A stretch of 64,000 nucleotides of DNA from JAEEJA01 sp036343175 (GTDB lineage Bacteria > Bacillota > Clostridia > Lachnospirales > Lachnospiraceae). The position numbers and the translations under genes were made by a program. Where the stretch lies: contig JAZASR010000003.1 of assembly GCA_036343175.1 (NCBI GenBank), positions 62,001 to 126,000 of the forward strand. Reading direction: 5' to 3'. Positions 36,762 through 44,668 of this stretch are shown here, one piece after another. Position 1 is the first letter of the stretch, and the number at the start of each line of letters is the position of its first letter. A model generated the notes under the pieces. The model saw only the letters and a list, made by a program, of their open reading frames with translations. It searched no databases and was not told the origin of the DNA.

Positions 36762-38648
36762 TTAATCACCATTATCTTCCTTAGCTTCTATATAGTTTCT
36801 CGGCTCATCACGGTTAAGGATCTCCATGAACTCTTCGCCTGTGATGGTCTCGTGATTGTACAGGTACTCAGCTATCTGATCGAGCTTTCTTCTGTTTTCC
36901 TTAAGAAGGTCAAAGGCCTTCTGGTGCTCTTTCTTTACAAGAGATACGACCATATGGTCTATCTCGGTCTGGGTATCAGGCGAGCAGGCAAGAGATGCAT
37001 CTCCGCCAAGATACTGGTTGGATACGGTCTCCATGGCGACCATGTCAAATTCTGCCATACCGTAGCGTGTGATCATAGCCCTGGCAAGCTTTGTGGCCTT
37101 CTCAATATCATTGGAAGCACCGGTTGTAACAGAACCGAATATGAGCTCCTCTGCAGCACGGCCTCCGGTAAGGGTCGCGATCTTATTCTCGAGCTCTTCC
37201 TTGCTCATGAGGTTATGCTCGTCCTCATCGACCTGCATGGTATATCCGAGGGCACCTGAGGTTCTTGGTATGATCGTGATCTTCTGAACCGGGGCAGAGT
37301 TTGTCTGAAGTGCTGCGACCAGGGCATGCCCCACCTCATGATATGATACTATGAGCTTCTCCTTTTCAGAAAGTATCTGGTTCTTCTTTTTATAGCCTGC
37401 TATTACGACTTCGATCGACTCTTCAAGGTCAGCCTGATTGGCATAACGCCTGCCCTCACGGACTGCCTTAAGAGCTGCTTCATTTACTATATTTGCAAGC
37501 TCCGCGCCGGAAGCACCTGCCGCCATCCTTGCAACCTTATTGAAGTCTATATTGTCTGCGATCTTTATCTTCTTGGCATGGACCTTCAGTATATCCTCAC
37601 GTCCTTTAAGGTCAGGGAGCTCCACAGGTACTCTCCTGTCGAAACGGCCCGGACGGGTAAGAGCAGGATCAAGCGAATCAGGACGGTTTGTAGCTGCAAG
37701 GATTATGACGCCGGTATTTCCCTCGAAACCGTCCATCTCTGTAAGGAGCTGGTTTAAGGTCTGCTCACGTTCGTCATTGCCGCCTATATTTCCGCCTTCA
37801 CGCTTCTTGCCTATAGTATCGATCTCATCGATAAAGACTATACAGGGAGCCTTTTCCTTGGCCTGTTTAAAGAGGTCACGGACCTTTGAAGCGCCCATGC
37901 CCACGAACATCTCGACGAATTCAGAACCGGATATGGAGAAGAATGGCACTCCTGCCTCACCGGCTACAGCCTTTGCAAGCATGGTCTTACCTGTTCCGGG
38001 AGGACCTACAAGGAGGATGCCCTTAGGCATGGAAGCACCAATGTCTTTGTACTTCCCCGGATCATGCAGGTAGCTTACTATTTCCTTTAGGTTATCCTTG
38101 GCCTCGTCCTCACCAGCCACATCCCTGAACATAATACCGTCCGAGCTCTTCACATATACACGTGCCTTGCTCTTTCCCATGTTTCCAAGACCTCCGAAGC
38201 CGCCGCCAAGGTTATCGAATGATATGGAGTCAGGGCCGCCGATCTTATCCATCATCTTCTTGCTAATATATCTCCAGAGAAGCATGAAGATCACAATAGG
38301 GACTATCCAGGTAAGTATGAAGCTTAAAAGCGGCGAGTTCCTCTGAGTCATAACTCTTGTAAACTTTGCACCCGAATCATGGAGCCTGTCAGTAAGCTCA
38401 GGGTCATCGACCTTGCCGGTCTCATAGACATTTCCATCTTTGTCCTTGAATGAGATCGAAGTATCGCCGATCTCGACCTCACTGATCTTCTCTTCGTCGG
38501 TCATATCCATGAATGTTCCATAATCCACCTGCTTCACGACCTTGCTGTAAATGGTCGGTACGACCAGATAATTAAGTATCAGGAGCACCACCGCTGCAAT
38601 TACAAGATAGAAAACAAAGGGTTTCTGCGGTCTTTTTATTTCATTCAT
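36762..38648 (-). CDS. ftsH: ATP-dependent zinc metalloprotease FtsH
   Basis: Membrane-anchored AAA+ protease that degrades misfolded membrane proteins and short-lived regulators. The 628 residues have two N-terminal membrane segments (about 10-30 and 105-125), Walker A GPPGTGKTM, Walker B FIDEID, SRH region RPGRFDRR, the zinc motif HEVGH and a later third ligand region. The ATG at 38648 has GAGG nine bases upstream; 38654 is too close to it. It lies alone between the nonulosonate genes and the zinc-ribbon gene, with its own CIRCE-controlled promoter. Confidence 0.97.
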   Translation of the reverse strand: MNEIKRPQKPFVFYLVIAAVVLLILNYLVVPTIYSKVVKQVDYGTFMDMTDEEKISEVEIGDTSISFKDKDGNVYETGKVDDPELTDRLHDSGAKFTRVMTQRNSPLLSFILTWIVPIVIFMLLWRYISKKMMDKIGGPDSISFDNLGGGFGGLGNMGKSKARVYVKSSDGIMFRDVAGEDEAKDNLKEIVSYLHDPGKYKDIGASMPKGILLVGPPGTGKTMLAKAVAGEAGVPFFSISGSEFVEMFVGMGASKVRDLFKQAKEKAPCIVFIDEIDTIGKKREGGNIGGNDEREQTLNQLLTEMDGFEGNTGVIILAATNRPDSLDPALTRPGRFDRRVPVELPDLKGREDILKVHAKKIKIADNIDFNKVARMAAGASGAELANIVNEAALKAVREGRRYANQADLEESIEVVIAGYKKKNQILSEKEKLIVSYHEVGHALVAALQTNSAPVQKITIIPRTSGALGYTMQVDEDEHNLMSKEELENKIATLTGGRAAEELIFGSVTTGASNDIEKATKLARAMITRYGMAEFDMVAMETVSNQYLGGDASLACSPDTQTEIDHMVVSLVKKEHQKAFDLLKENRRKLDQIAEYLYNHETITGEEFMEILNRDEPRNYIEAKEDNGD

Positions 38649-38742
38649 AAGCATTTTCCTCAACTTTCCAAAGCCACGAATATGTCACATTACTTCAAAA
38701 GCATTTAAAAGGCATCAGGCTGATCACAGCACAAGATCAGCG

Positions 38743-38794
38743 AAAAAAAGCCTTTATCACGAACAGAACTATGGTCTCTGTTCATAATAAAGGC
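38743..38794 (-). terminator. Terminator hairpin between pseF and ftsH
   Basis: GCCTTTAT (38787-38794, minus strand) pairs with ATAAAGGC (38750-38757), with an inner GAACAGA/TCTGTTC stem, then TTTTTTT. It would stop read-through from the pse operon. Transcripts started at the ftsH promoter should begin near 38788 and so lack most of the outer 5' arm, escaping termination. Confidence 0.7.
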
Positions 38795-38837
38795 ATATTA
38801 TCACTACTTGTTAGCACTGTCAAGAGGTGAGTGCTAA
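38795..38837 (-). promoter_or_regulatory. ftsH promoter embedded in a CIRCE (HrcA) operator
   Basis: CIRCE half sites TTAGCACTC (38829-38837, minus-strand reading) and CAGTGCTAA (38811-38819) are separated by 9 bases, one mismatch from consensus. The -35 box TTGACA (38818-38823) lies inside the operator. It is followed after exactly 17 bases by TAATAT (38795-38800). Repressor binding would directly block RNA polymerase. Confidence 0.85.
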
Positions 38838-38934
38838 TTCACAGATTTTTCACTTTTTTTAAAATAACCAGCCATTATCTACTTTAACAGCACTTTTTAA
38901 GCTCCTGAGTCTTACTATATAATGAACTAAAGAA

Positions 38935-39654
38935 TTATGCATTTTTCTCCGCCATCAGTTTATACTTCATCTCAGCAAGCTTCCAGTCAGTCTCATTATC
39001 GATATCCTGAACCTCGAGATCATCAAGTATAAGCGGAGCTATTTTAAGATCGTACCCGCCAAGTTCACCATGATTCAGAATGGAATCAGTATATGCGGCA
39101 ATGTCGATGAAATAGAACTGTCCGGCATCGTGGTACATCTTCTCAAGGTCCTGGGATCTGCTCTTTATATACTGCTTATATTTATACTGTACAAAAGTGC
39201 CTGTCTCGTCCTTTACAAAGCACCTCTGGGGCGGGAAGGAATACGGGACTACCGGCTCCAGTTCCTCTGCCCCTGACTCCTTAAATATCCTGTAAGCTTC
39301 TTTAAGCTTTTCTGCCGTTACGAATGGAGCTGTCGGATAGAGACATGCCATCCAGTCAAATGCCATTCCAAGCTTCTTATACTCATTGAGTACTTCAAAA
39401 ATAACGTCAGCAGTAGTTGCAAAGTCGCCTGCGGTCTTTTCCGACCTCATGAAAGGCACTTTGGCACCGTACTTTCTGGAAATATCTGCTATCTCTTCTG
39501 AATCTGTCGATACCATGACTTCATCAAATATCCCCGAATTGACGGCAGCCTCTATAGAATAGGCTATGATCGGTCTCCCGCAGAAATCCCTGATATTCTT
39601 CTTCGGTATCCTCTTAGAGCCTCCGCGGGCTGTAATAATAGCTATTCCTGACAT
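38935..39654 (-). CDS. pseF: Pseudaminic acid cytidylyltransferase
   Basis: Activates the nonulosonate with CTP to give the CMP-sugar used by flagellin glycosyltransferases. The 239 residues start with the nucleotide loop ITARGGSKRIPKKNI. They contain SEKTAGDFATTADVI, CLYPTAPF and DIDNETDWKLAE, the PseF pattern of the NeuA superfamily. The ATG at 39654 has GGAAGG upstream. It follows pseI by about 90 bases. NeuA-type CMP-legionaminate synthetase is less likely given the PseI and PseG neighbours. Confidence 0.9.
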   Translation of the reverse strand: MSGIAIITARGGSKRIPKKNIRDFCGRPIIAYSIEAAVNSGIFDEVMVSTDSEEIADISRKYGAKVPFMRSEKTAGDFATTADVIFEVLNEYKKLGMAFDWMACLYPTAPFVTAEKLKEAYRIFKESGAEELEPVVPYSFPPQRCFVKDETGTFVQYKYKQYIKSRSQDLEKMYHDAGQFYFIDIAAYTDSILNHGELGGYDLKIAPLILDDLEVQDIDNETDWKLAEMKYKLMAEKNA

Positions 39655-39743
39655 TATAAACACCTTCCTTATTAATATTTTTAATATTTATAATTAATCT
39701 TACTTATCCGATCACTATTATCTATGATTGCTGTTCCGGTAAA

Positions 39744-40775
39744 TCACATAAGCTCATCCATGGTGATCGGATCACCGAATTCATAGTCTTTCTTAGCTCT
39801 TCTATTAATAAGCTCATAGAAGTACTTGGGCTTTACACCTATAGCAGGTCTTACTGACCTTATGTTTTCTGCTGTGAATGGTTCTCCAGCCTTGATTGGC
39901 TTTACAGCAACAAGAGAACGCCTTCCTGAAAGACCATCCTTTTCATGGGCTGTAAGCTCATAGGTAGGTTTTCCCAAAGCTTTTACAGTATTTCTTACGT
40001 CGCTGACCATACTCTTAAAGTCCTTCATCTCCATGGAGAAGCCTGCATCCGGAGTATCTATATCCCTGCTCAGGCAAACGTGCTTTTCTATCACCTGGGC
40101 GCCAAGGGACACAGCCGCTATATCAGCCAGAGACCCGAATGAATGGTCAGAGAAACCTACAGGCTTTCCAAAGCGTTTCTTCATATCCGGTATGACAGAC
40201 AGGTTCATATCCGCGTATTGGGCCGGATACTGGCTTACACATTTGAGCAGCACAAGATCATCATTCCCCTCAGCATGAGCAGCTTCAATTGCCTCAGAGA
40301 TCTCCTCTTCAGAGCCCATGCCGACTGACATGATAACAGGCTTATGTTTTGAAGCCACGTGTCTTATAAGAGGAATATCTATCATCTCAAACGAAGCGAT
40401 CTTATAGAACTCCACTCCCTGTTCCTCTAAAAAGTCGACACCTTTATTATCGAATGGAGTTGAAAGGAAGTCTATATCGCATTCCTTACATTTACGCATA
40501 AGAACGGGTGTCCACTCCCATGGTGTCATTGCCTGCCTATAAAGGTCATAATAGTTCATGCCGTCCCATAGGCCGCCCTTAATGGTATATGGAGCCTTAT
40601 GACAATCTATGGTAAGCGAATCAGGCGTATAGGTCTGTATCTTAACGCAGTCTGCGCCCGCATCCTTAGCTCCTTCTATGATCTTAAGGGCATAGTCAAG
40701 ACTCCCTGCATGGTTGGCTGACATCTCAGCTATCACGTAGACACCGCCCTTACTTATCCTGTCATAAAGTTTCAT
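39744..40775 (-). CDS. pseI: Pseudaminic acid synthase
   Basis: Condenses the hydrolysed 6-deoxy-altrose sugar with phosphoenolpyruvate. The 343 residues form an NeuB-type TIM barrel (VYVIAEMSANHAGSLDYA, KIQTYTPDSLTIDC, STPFDNKGVDFL, VGFSDHSFG, EKHVCLSRD) plus a C-terminal SAF antifreeze-like domain (RRSLVAVKPIKAGEPFTAENI). TPDSLT is a good PseI marker. The ATG at 40775 has GGGAGG immediately upstream; a frame start at 40793 does not. Next to pseG and pseF, it completes the sugar. Confidence 0.93.
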   Translation of the reverse strand: MKLYDRISKGGVYVIAEMSANHAGSLDYALKIIEGAKDAGADCVKIQTYTPDSLTIDCHKAPYTIKGGLWDGMNYYDLYRQAMTPWEWTPVLMRKCKECDIDFLSTPFDNKGVDFLEEQGVEFYKIASFEMIDIPLIRHVASKHKPVIMSVGMGSEEEISEAIEAAHAEGNDDLVLLKCVSQYPAQYADMNLSVIPDMKKRFGKPVGFSDHSFGSLADIAAVSLGAQVIEKHVCLSRDIDTPDAGFSMEMKDFKSMVSDVRNTVKALGKPTYELTAHEKDGLSGRRSLVAVKPIKAGEPFTAENIRSVRPAIGVKPKYFYELINRRAKKDYEFGDPITMDELM

Positions 40776-40821
40776 ATTCTCCTCCCACAGCAAAAAGCCT
40801 TCATGGCTGAATCATATAATA

Positions 40822-41535
40822 TCACAATGAAGCAAAGAGCACGTCTCTGAAGTAGAGCCAGTCGGCCTGTATAGTATCGGAAGTCAATACATCCTTTGCA
40901 GCTGAAGCCACGCCGGCATCTTCAAGTGTAGGCTCAAAATCCTTAAAGTTACCAAGTATCTGATCGGCATCATCACAGACACCGTAAATGTTATTCATGA
41001 TGTCCGGCTGCTCATCAGTGCTCTGGCTCTTATACCAGGCAGATACATACTTTCTGAGTTCATTCTTGTCGATACGCACTACGTCGTGATCCTTTACCCA
41101 TTGCATAAGTGTCACTGATGCCTGTGCGCAGCGAAGGGAGCTTCCTGCTGAAGAGCCCCATCCTGTAAGTGAATCAAGGGCTGTATCAAGTGAAGACTCA
41201 ATATCCTTCTGGTCCTGACTGTTATTCTCACCGGTATTAAATGTCGGGTCATCAGCAGTCCCTGGACCAGCCGAATCCTTTCCTTCTGAACTCCCCTCAG
41301 GCCAGTTCTCTGATGGGGATGGTGACTCGGATGTCACTTCCGATGAGGCTGTAGGATCATCGTTTACAGACTTATCCTCCGAAGTATTATTCATATAACC
41401 GGAAGTCTCGGCTGATGATGATTCAGACATTGATGAGGCCTCCGAGGACGAACTGCCGTCCTTCTTTCCGCATGCCGTAAGAGTAAGCCCTAACGACATT
41501 ACGGCGGTAAGAGCAATTAATAATATCTTTTTCAT
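40822..41535 (-). CDS. Ser-rich lipoprotein of unknown function
   Basis: 237 residues from the ATG at 41535 (AAGGA upstream). A lipoprotein signal (KKILLIALTAVMSLG) ends in the lipobox LTAC. About 90 residues of Ser/Glu/Asp-rich low complexity follow, then a predicted helical domain of about 130 residues without a known motif. The frame starting at 41592 overlaps pseG and is not needed. It lies inside the pse operon between pseG and pseI, which is unusual for a lipoprotein. A role in surface or flagellar export is possible but unsupported. Confidence 0.7.
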   Translation of the reverse strand: MKKILLIALTAVMSLGLTLTACGKKDGSSSSEASSMSESSSAETSGYMNNTSEDKSVNDDPTASSEVTSESPSPSENWPEGSSEGKDSAGPGTADDPTFNTGENNSQDQKDIESSLDTALDSLTGWGSSAGSSLRCAQASVTLMQWVKDHDVVRIDKNELRKYVSAWYKSQSTDEQPDIMNNIYGVCDDADQILGNFKDFEPTLEDAGVASAAKDVLTSDTIQADWLYFRDVLFASL

Positions 41536-41548
41536 AAGCATTCCTTTT

Positions 41549-42685
41549 TTAGCTGAGCAGGGCTCTTGCGATCCGCAAAGTCCCTTTTCCATCTACAAGC
41601 TTTTTCATATTCTGAGAGAGTTTATATGCTTCCTCAGGATGTTTATATAAATATTTCAGATGCTTTACTATAGTCCTTCCGATCTCCGGGTCACGCCTTG
41701 CGTCTCCCGCATCTATAAGTATATTGTGTTCAGCCATATCCCGCACACCTGCCTGATTGTCTGCAAATGAAAATGCAACAGTGGGCAGACCGCATGCTGA
41801 AAGCTCCAGCAGGGTAGTACCACCGGCAGATACAGCATATGTGCATCTCTTCATAAAGTACGACATGTCTTTTATGAATGAATAAATATGTACAGTAATG
41901 CCATTTACTTTTTCGCCGTCAGGATACCGGCTTATAATACGGTCACGGTTTGCATTCATAGTGCCAAGCACGACATGAACGTGGAAATCATTGAATGTAT
42001 CATCAGAAAAAAAAGCATCAAGGACCTTTTCAGTTACATTGCACCTGTCAGTTCCACCGGTCGTAATGAATATTGACTTTACAAAGTCCTCATGCAGGGG
42101 AGCTTTTCCGCTTATCGAATGAGCTGTGCTGCTTTCATTAATTTCCATACCGTCCAGTCTTCCATCATTCTGCCCGTTGATAAGATCACCGGTCTCTTCA
42201 CGCCTACTCAGGATATCATCATCCCGGAATTCTTTTCTAAGCGGTGTAAACCTGTATCCTGCAAGTGTCTTCTCTGCCAGACTCTTTTTCTCATACTCAT
42301 GAGGATCAAAACAACCATAATTCAAAAGCCATGACACCCTGTAAGCGCCATTGTCAAAGTCATCAATATAGCAGACCGGCAGATATGCCTGCAGGTCTTC
42401 AAGATAAGACTTATCAGCTGCATATGTATCAACAAGAAGCCTGTCAGCCCCGATCTCATTAAGCAGTGCAATAAGCTTATGCTCTTCTTCATGGAGTCTG
42501 TTCCACACAGACCCCAGTATCCTGTATTCGAAGCCATGGTCCGTGATCCTTTTAGTCTCCCTGTCCTCTGCCAGTATGAAAACAACATCTTCACCAAGTG
42601 CCTTAAGACACTCGGCAATAGCAATACAGCGCATAACATGACCAGTGGCTATTATCTCATTTGCATCGGCACGGATCGCTGTCAT
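41549..42685 (-). CDS. pseG: UDP-2,4-diacetamido-2,4,6-trideoxy-L-altropyranose hydrolase
   Basis: Removes UDP from the PseH product to give the free sugar for PseI. The 378-residue protein starts TAIRADANEIIATGHVMRC, matching the PseG nucleotide-diphosphate loop. It later has ITTGGTDRCN, SAGGTTLLELSACGLPT and the C-terminal VDGKGTLRIARAL. An extra acidic linker of about 35 residues separates its two halves (around RREETGDLINGQND). The ATG at 42685 has AAGGAG nine bases upstream. Its stop overlaps the upstream lead of the next gene. Confidence 0.92.
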   Translation of the reverse strand: MTAIRADANEIIATGHVMRCIAIAECLKALGEDVVFILAEDRETKRITDHGFEYRILGSVWNRLHEEEHKLIALLNEIGADRLLVDTYAADKSYLEDLQAYLPVCYIDDFDNGAYRVSWLLNYGCFDPHEYEKKSLAEKTLAGYRFTPLRKEFRDDDILSRREETGDLINGQNDGRLDGMEINESSTAHSISGKAPLHEDFVKSIFITTGGTDRCNVTEKVLDAFFSDDTFNDFHVHVVLGTMNANRDRIISRYPDGEKVNGITVHIYSFIKDMSYFMKRCTYAVSAGGTTLLELSACGLPTVAFSFADNQAGVRDMAEHNILIDAGDARRDPEIGRTIVKHLKYLYKHPEEAYKLSQNMKKLVDGKGTLRIARALLS

Positions 42686-42801
42686 CGTAAAGAACTCCTT
42701 CAAAAAGCATTAATAAGCAATAGCCTATTATAAGCATTATTATATTTATTTTAATCCAACAGGGCTGCTATTTCAATCTATAAAATTTATCGGTATAAAA
42801 T

Positions 42802-43227
42802 CTAAATGTCACTCTCCGTTCCTGTCGGTGCCTGAGGGCTGCAATCGTCGTCTTCCGAAAGATCTTCAAGGCCTTTTTTGTATATCCTGGAAAGTGCTTC
42901 CCGATAAGCATTGATTCTTTTTATTTGTGCAGATCTATCGTTGGAATATGTGTCTGCAGCAGTTTCCTGTGAGATACTTTCATCAACGTCCAGAACCATT
43001 TTTCCCTCTTCATTCTTTACAAAGAGTTCCCTGCCAATTACTTTATTAACATGTTCATTTATTGAATTAATGACAAATGCATTTACAGATAACCCTTCCT
43101 GCTCGGAAAATGATTTTAAAAAATTTTTTCCTTCATTCGGGATCACGACTGCCAGTCTATCATAATTCTTTGCGTTCCATTTATTTTTGGCTCTTGTTGA
43201 TGCTTTCCCTTTTTCTGCCATAGCCAT
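42802..43227 (-). CDS. Ribbon-helix-helix-like small DNA-binding protein
   Basis: 141 residues, basic at the N-terminus and acidic at the C-terminus. The segment NYDRLAVVIPNEGKNFLKSFSEQEGLSVNAFVINSINEHV has a beta strand and two helices, as in Arc/MetJ-type ribbon-helix-helix antitoxins and regulators. No toxin gene is adjacent. Near-direct TATATTAC repeats lie upstream around 43255-43295 and could be an autoregulatory operator. It stands at the head of the pse operon, so control of that operon is possible. The family call is by pattern only. GGAGG precedes the ATG. Confidence 0.6.
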   Translation of the reverse strand: MAMAEKGKASTRAKNKWNAKNYDRLAVVIPNEGKNFLKSFSEQEGLSVNAFVINSINEHVNKVIGRELFVKNEEGKMVLDVDESISQETAADTYSNDRSAQIKRINAYREALSRIYKKGLEDLSEDDDCSPQAPTGTESDI

Positions 43228-43329
43228 ATTCCTCCTTTACTTTAATGATTGTATATATTACTACATAAGTATATTACCATATATAATTCCACCGGCAAAT
43301 GGCAAGGTACTGAAATATCAAAAATAAAA

Positions 43330-43355
43330 AGAGACAGTCCCTTAAAGGGGACTGC
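43330..43355 (-). terminator. Terminator after pseB
   Basis: CAGTCCC (43336-43342) and GGGACTG (43349-43355) form a perfect 7-bp stem. On the minus strand it is followed by a T-rich run (complement of 43321-43331). It lies between pseB and the RHH gene. Confidence 0.8.
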
Positions 43356-43466
43356 CTAATGCATTTTTCTTTGGTAATACAAAAGTACTCTGATAGATAT
43401 CTCAAATACCTTACTATAGTCCTTCCAATGAACTGCGGCAATTATCCCACCGCCATAATATCAAAC

Positions 43467-44465
43467 TCAATGTCTGTCGAGATCCGTTTTCAGTCTTTCT
43501 CTCAGTTCCTCTACTGTGAGCCACTCTTTATTCCTTCCTGATGAATATTCAAAATCAGGCTCTACAAGCTTTCCCCCGGGGATAATAGTTGTCTTATCCC
43601 ACCATGTATAGTTAGGATAGATGATATAGTTCTTTTCATACTCATAGGTACGGGGAGCGTCCTCAGTCGTTATCATGACCTCGTGAAGCTTCTCACCCTC
43701 ACGGATACCGACCTCTCGTGTCTTAACTCCCGGCAGCATAGCTTCCGCAAGGTCTGTGATCTTGAATGAAGGGATCTTTGATATGAAGACCTCCCCGCCT
43801 GAAGCATCATGAAGCGCCTTTATAACGAGTTCAACGCCCTGTTCGAGTGAGATCCAGAATCTTGTCATCCTGTAGTCCGTTATCGGGAGTAAAGTCTCGC
43901 CCCTGTCAAGAAGCCCCTTGAAAAATGGAATAACTGATCCGCGGCTGCCGGCAACATTTCCATAACGTACGACCGCAAATCTTGTACCATCGGCTCCGGA
44001 ATATGCATTAGCTGCGCAGAAGAGCTTATCGGAAACCATCTTTGTAGCGCCATAGAGGTTCACGGGATGAACTGACTTGTCTGTGGAAAGAGCCACTACC
44101 TTCCTGACCCCGGTCTTAAGTGATGCATTTATAACGCTCATGGCTCCATTAATATTGGTCTTTATAGCTTCATTAGGATTGTATTCACAGGCAGGTACCT
44201 GCTTAAGGGCCGCAGCATGAATAACGTAATCAACACCCTTCATAGCCATCTCAAGTCTTTCCTGATCACGTACATCTCCTATAAAGAATCTCAGTACCCT
44301 GCTGTAGTCTTTATACTGATTGGCCATTACGAACTGCTTATACTCATCTCTTGAATAAATGATTATTTTCTTTGGCTCATAGTGCTTGAGAGCATACTCT
44401 ACGAAGTGGTGGCCAAAAGAGCCTGTACCTCCGGTTACAAGGATAGTTTTTCCGTTAAGCATCAT
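43467..44465 (-). CDS. pseB: UDP-N-acetylglucosamine 4,6-dehydratase (inverting)
   Basis: First enzyme of the pseudaminic acid route. It converts UDP-GlcNAc to the 4-keto-6-deoxy-L-arabino product for PseC. The 332-residue protein is an extended SDR with NAD loop LVTGGTGSFGHHFV, IHAAALKQVPACEYNP, VVALSTDKSVHPVNLYGATKM (catalytic Tyr/Lys) and NVAGSRGSVIPFF, the PseB/FlaA1 pattern. A sigmaA-like promoter lies upstream and a terminator follows, so it may be transcribed alone. It is divergent from the Maf-GT2 gene. Confidence 0.94.
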   Translation of the reverse strand: MMLNGKTILVTGGTGSFGHHFVEYALKHYEPKKIIIYSRDEYKQFVMANQYKDYSRVLRFFIGDVRDQERLEMAMKGVDYVIHAAALKQVPACEYNPNEAIKTNINGAMSVINASLKTGVRKVVALSTDKSVHPVNLYGATKMVSDKLFCAANAYSGADGTRFAVVRYGNVAGSRGSVIPFFKGLLDRGETLLPITDYRMTRFWISLEQGVELVIKALHDASGGEVFISKIPSFKITDLAEAMLPGVKTREVGIREGEKLHEVMITTEDAPRTYEYEKNYIIYPNYTWWDKTTIIPGGKLVEPDFEYSSGRNKEWLTVEELRERLKTDLDRH

Positions 44466-44516
44466 TAAATACCTCCCAATGGTTAATAGCTATTGATATT
44501 ATCTTAAGCTTTTTCT

Positions 44517-44545
44517 ATTTTATTCCAAATCATTACCTTTTTCAA
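44517..44545 (-). promoter_or_regulatory. sigmaA-type promoter of pseB
   Basis: On the minus strand TTGAAA (44540-44545) and TAAAAT (44517-44522) are spaced by 17 bases, about 50 bases upstream of the pseB start. Confidence 0.65.
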
Positions 44546-44668
44546 TGAAAACAAAGTATATTTGCTTAAAATCTGACTATTTTCAAATAATTTCAAATGA
44601 CTTATACTATAATAAAATGACTTGTACGTTAAACCTGTAAAAATATGGATAATATCAGGAGAAAAGGA

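Larger units (their letters stand above)
36183..36764. other. Repeat-bearing intergenic region after ftsH
   Basis: About 580 bases without a credible gene. It contains helically spaced ACTTC repeats (36512-36583), a strong bidirectional terminator (36588-36627), and three degenerate 18-base repeats of the form TATCAATATGYTTCAG (about 36715-36762) abutting the ftsH stop. A minus-strand frame at 36301-36552 is built from the repeats and looks spurious. Confidence 0.5.
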
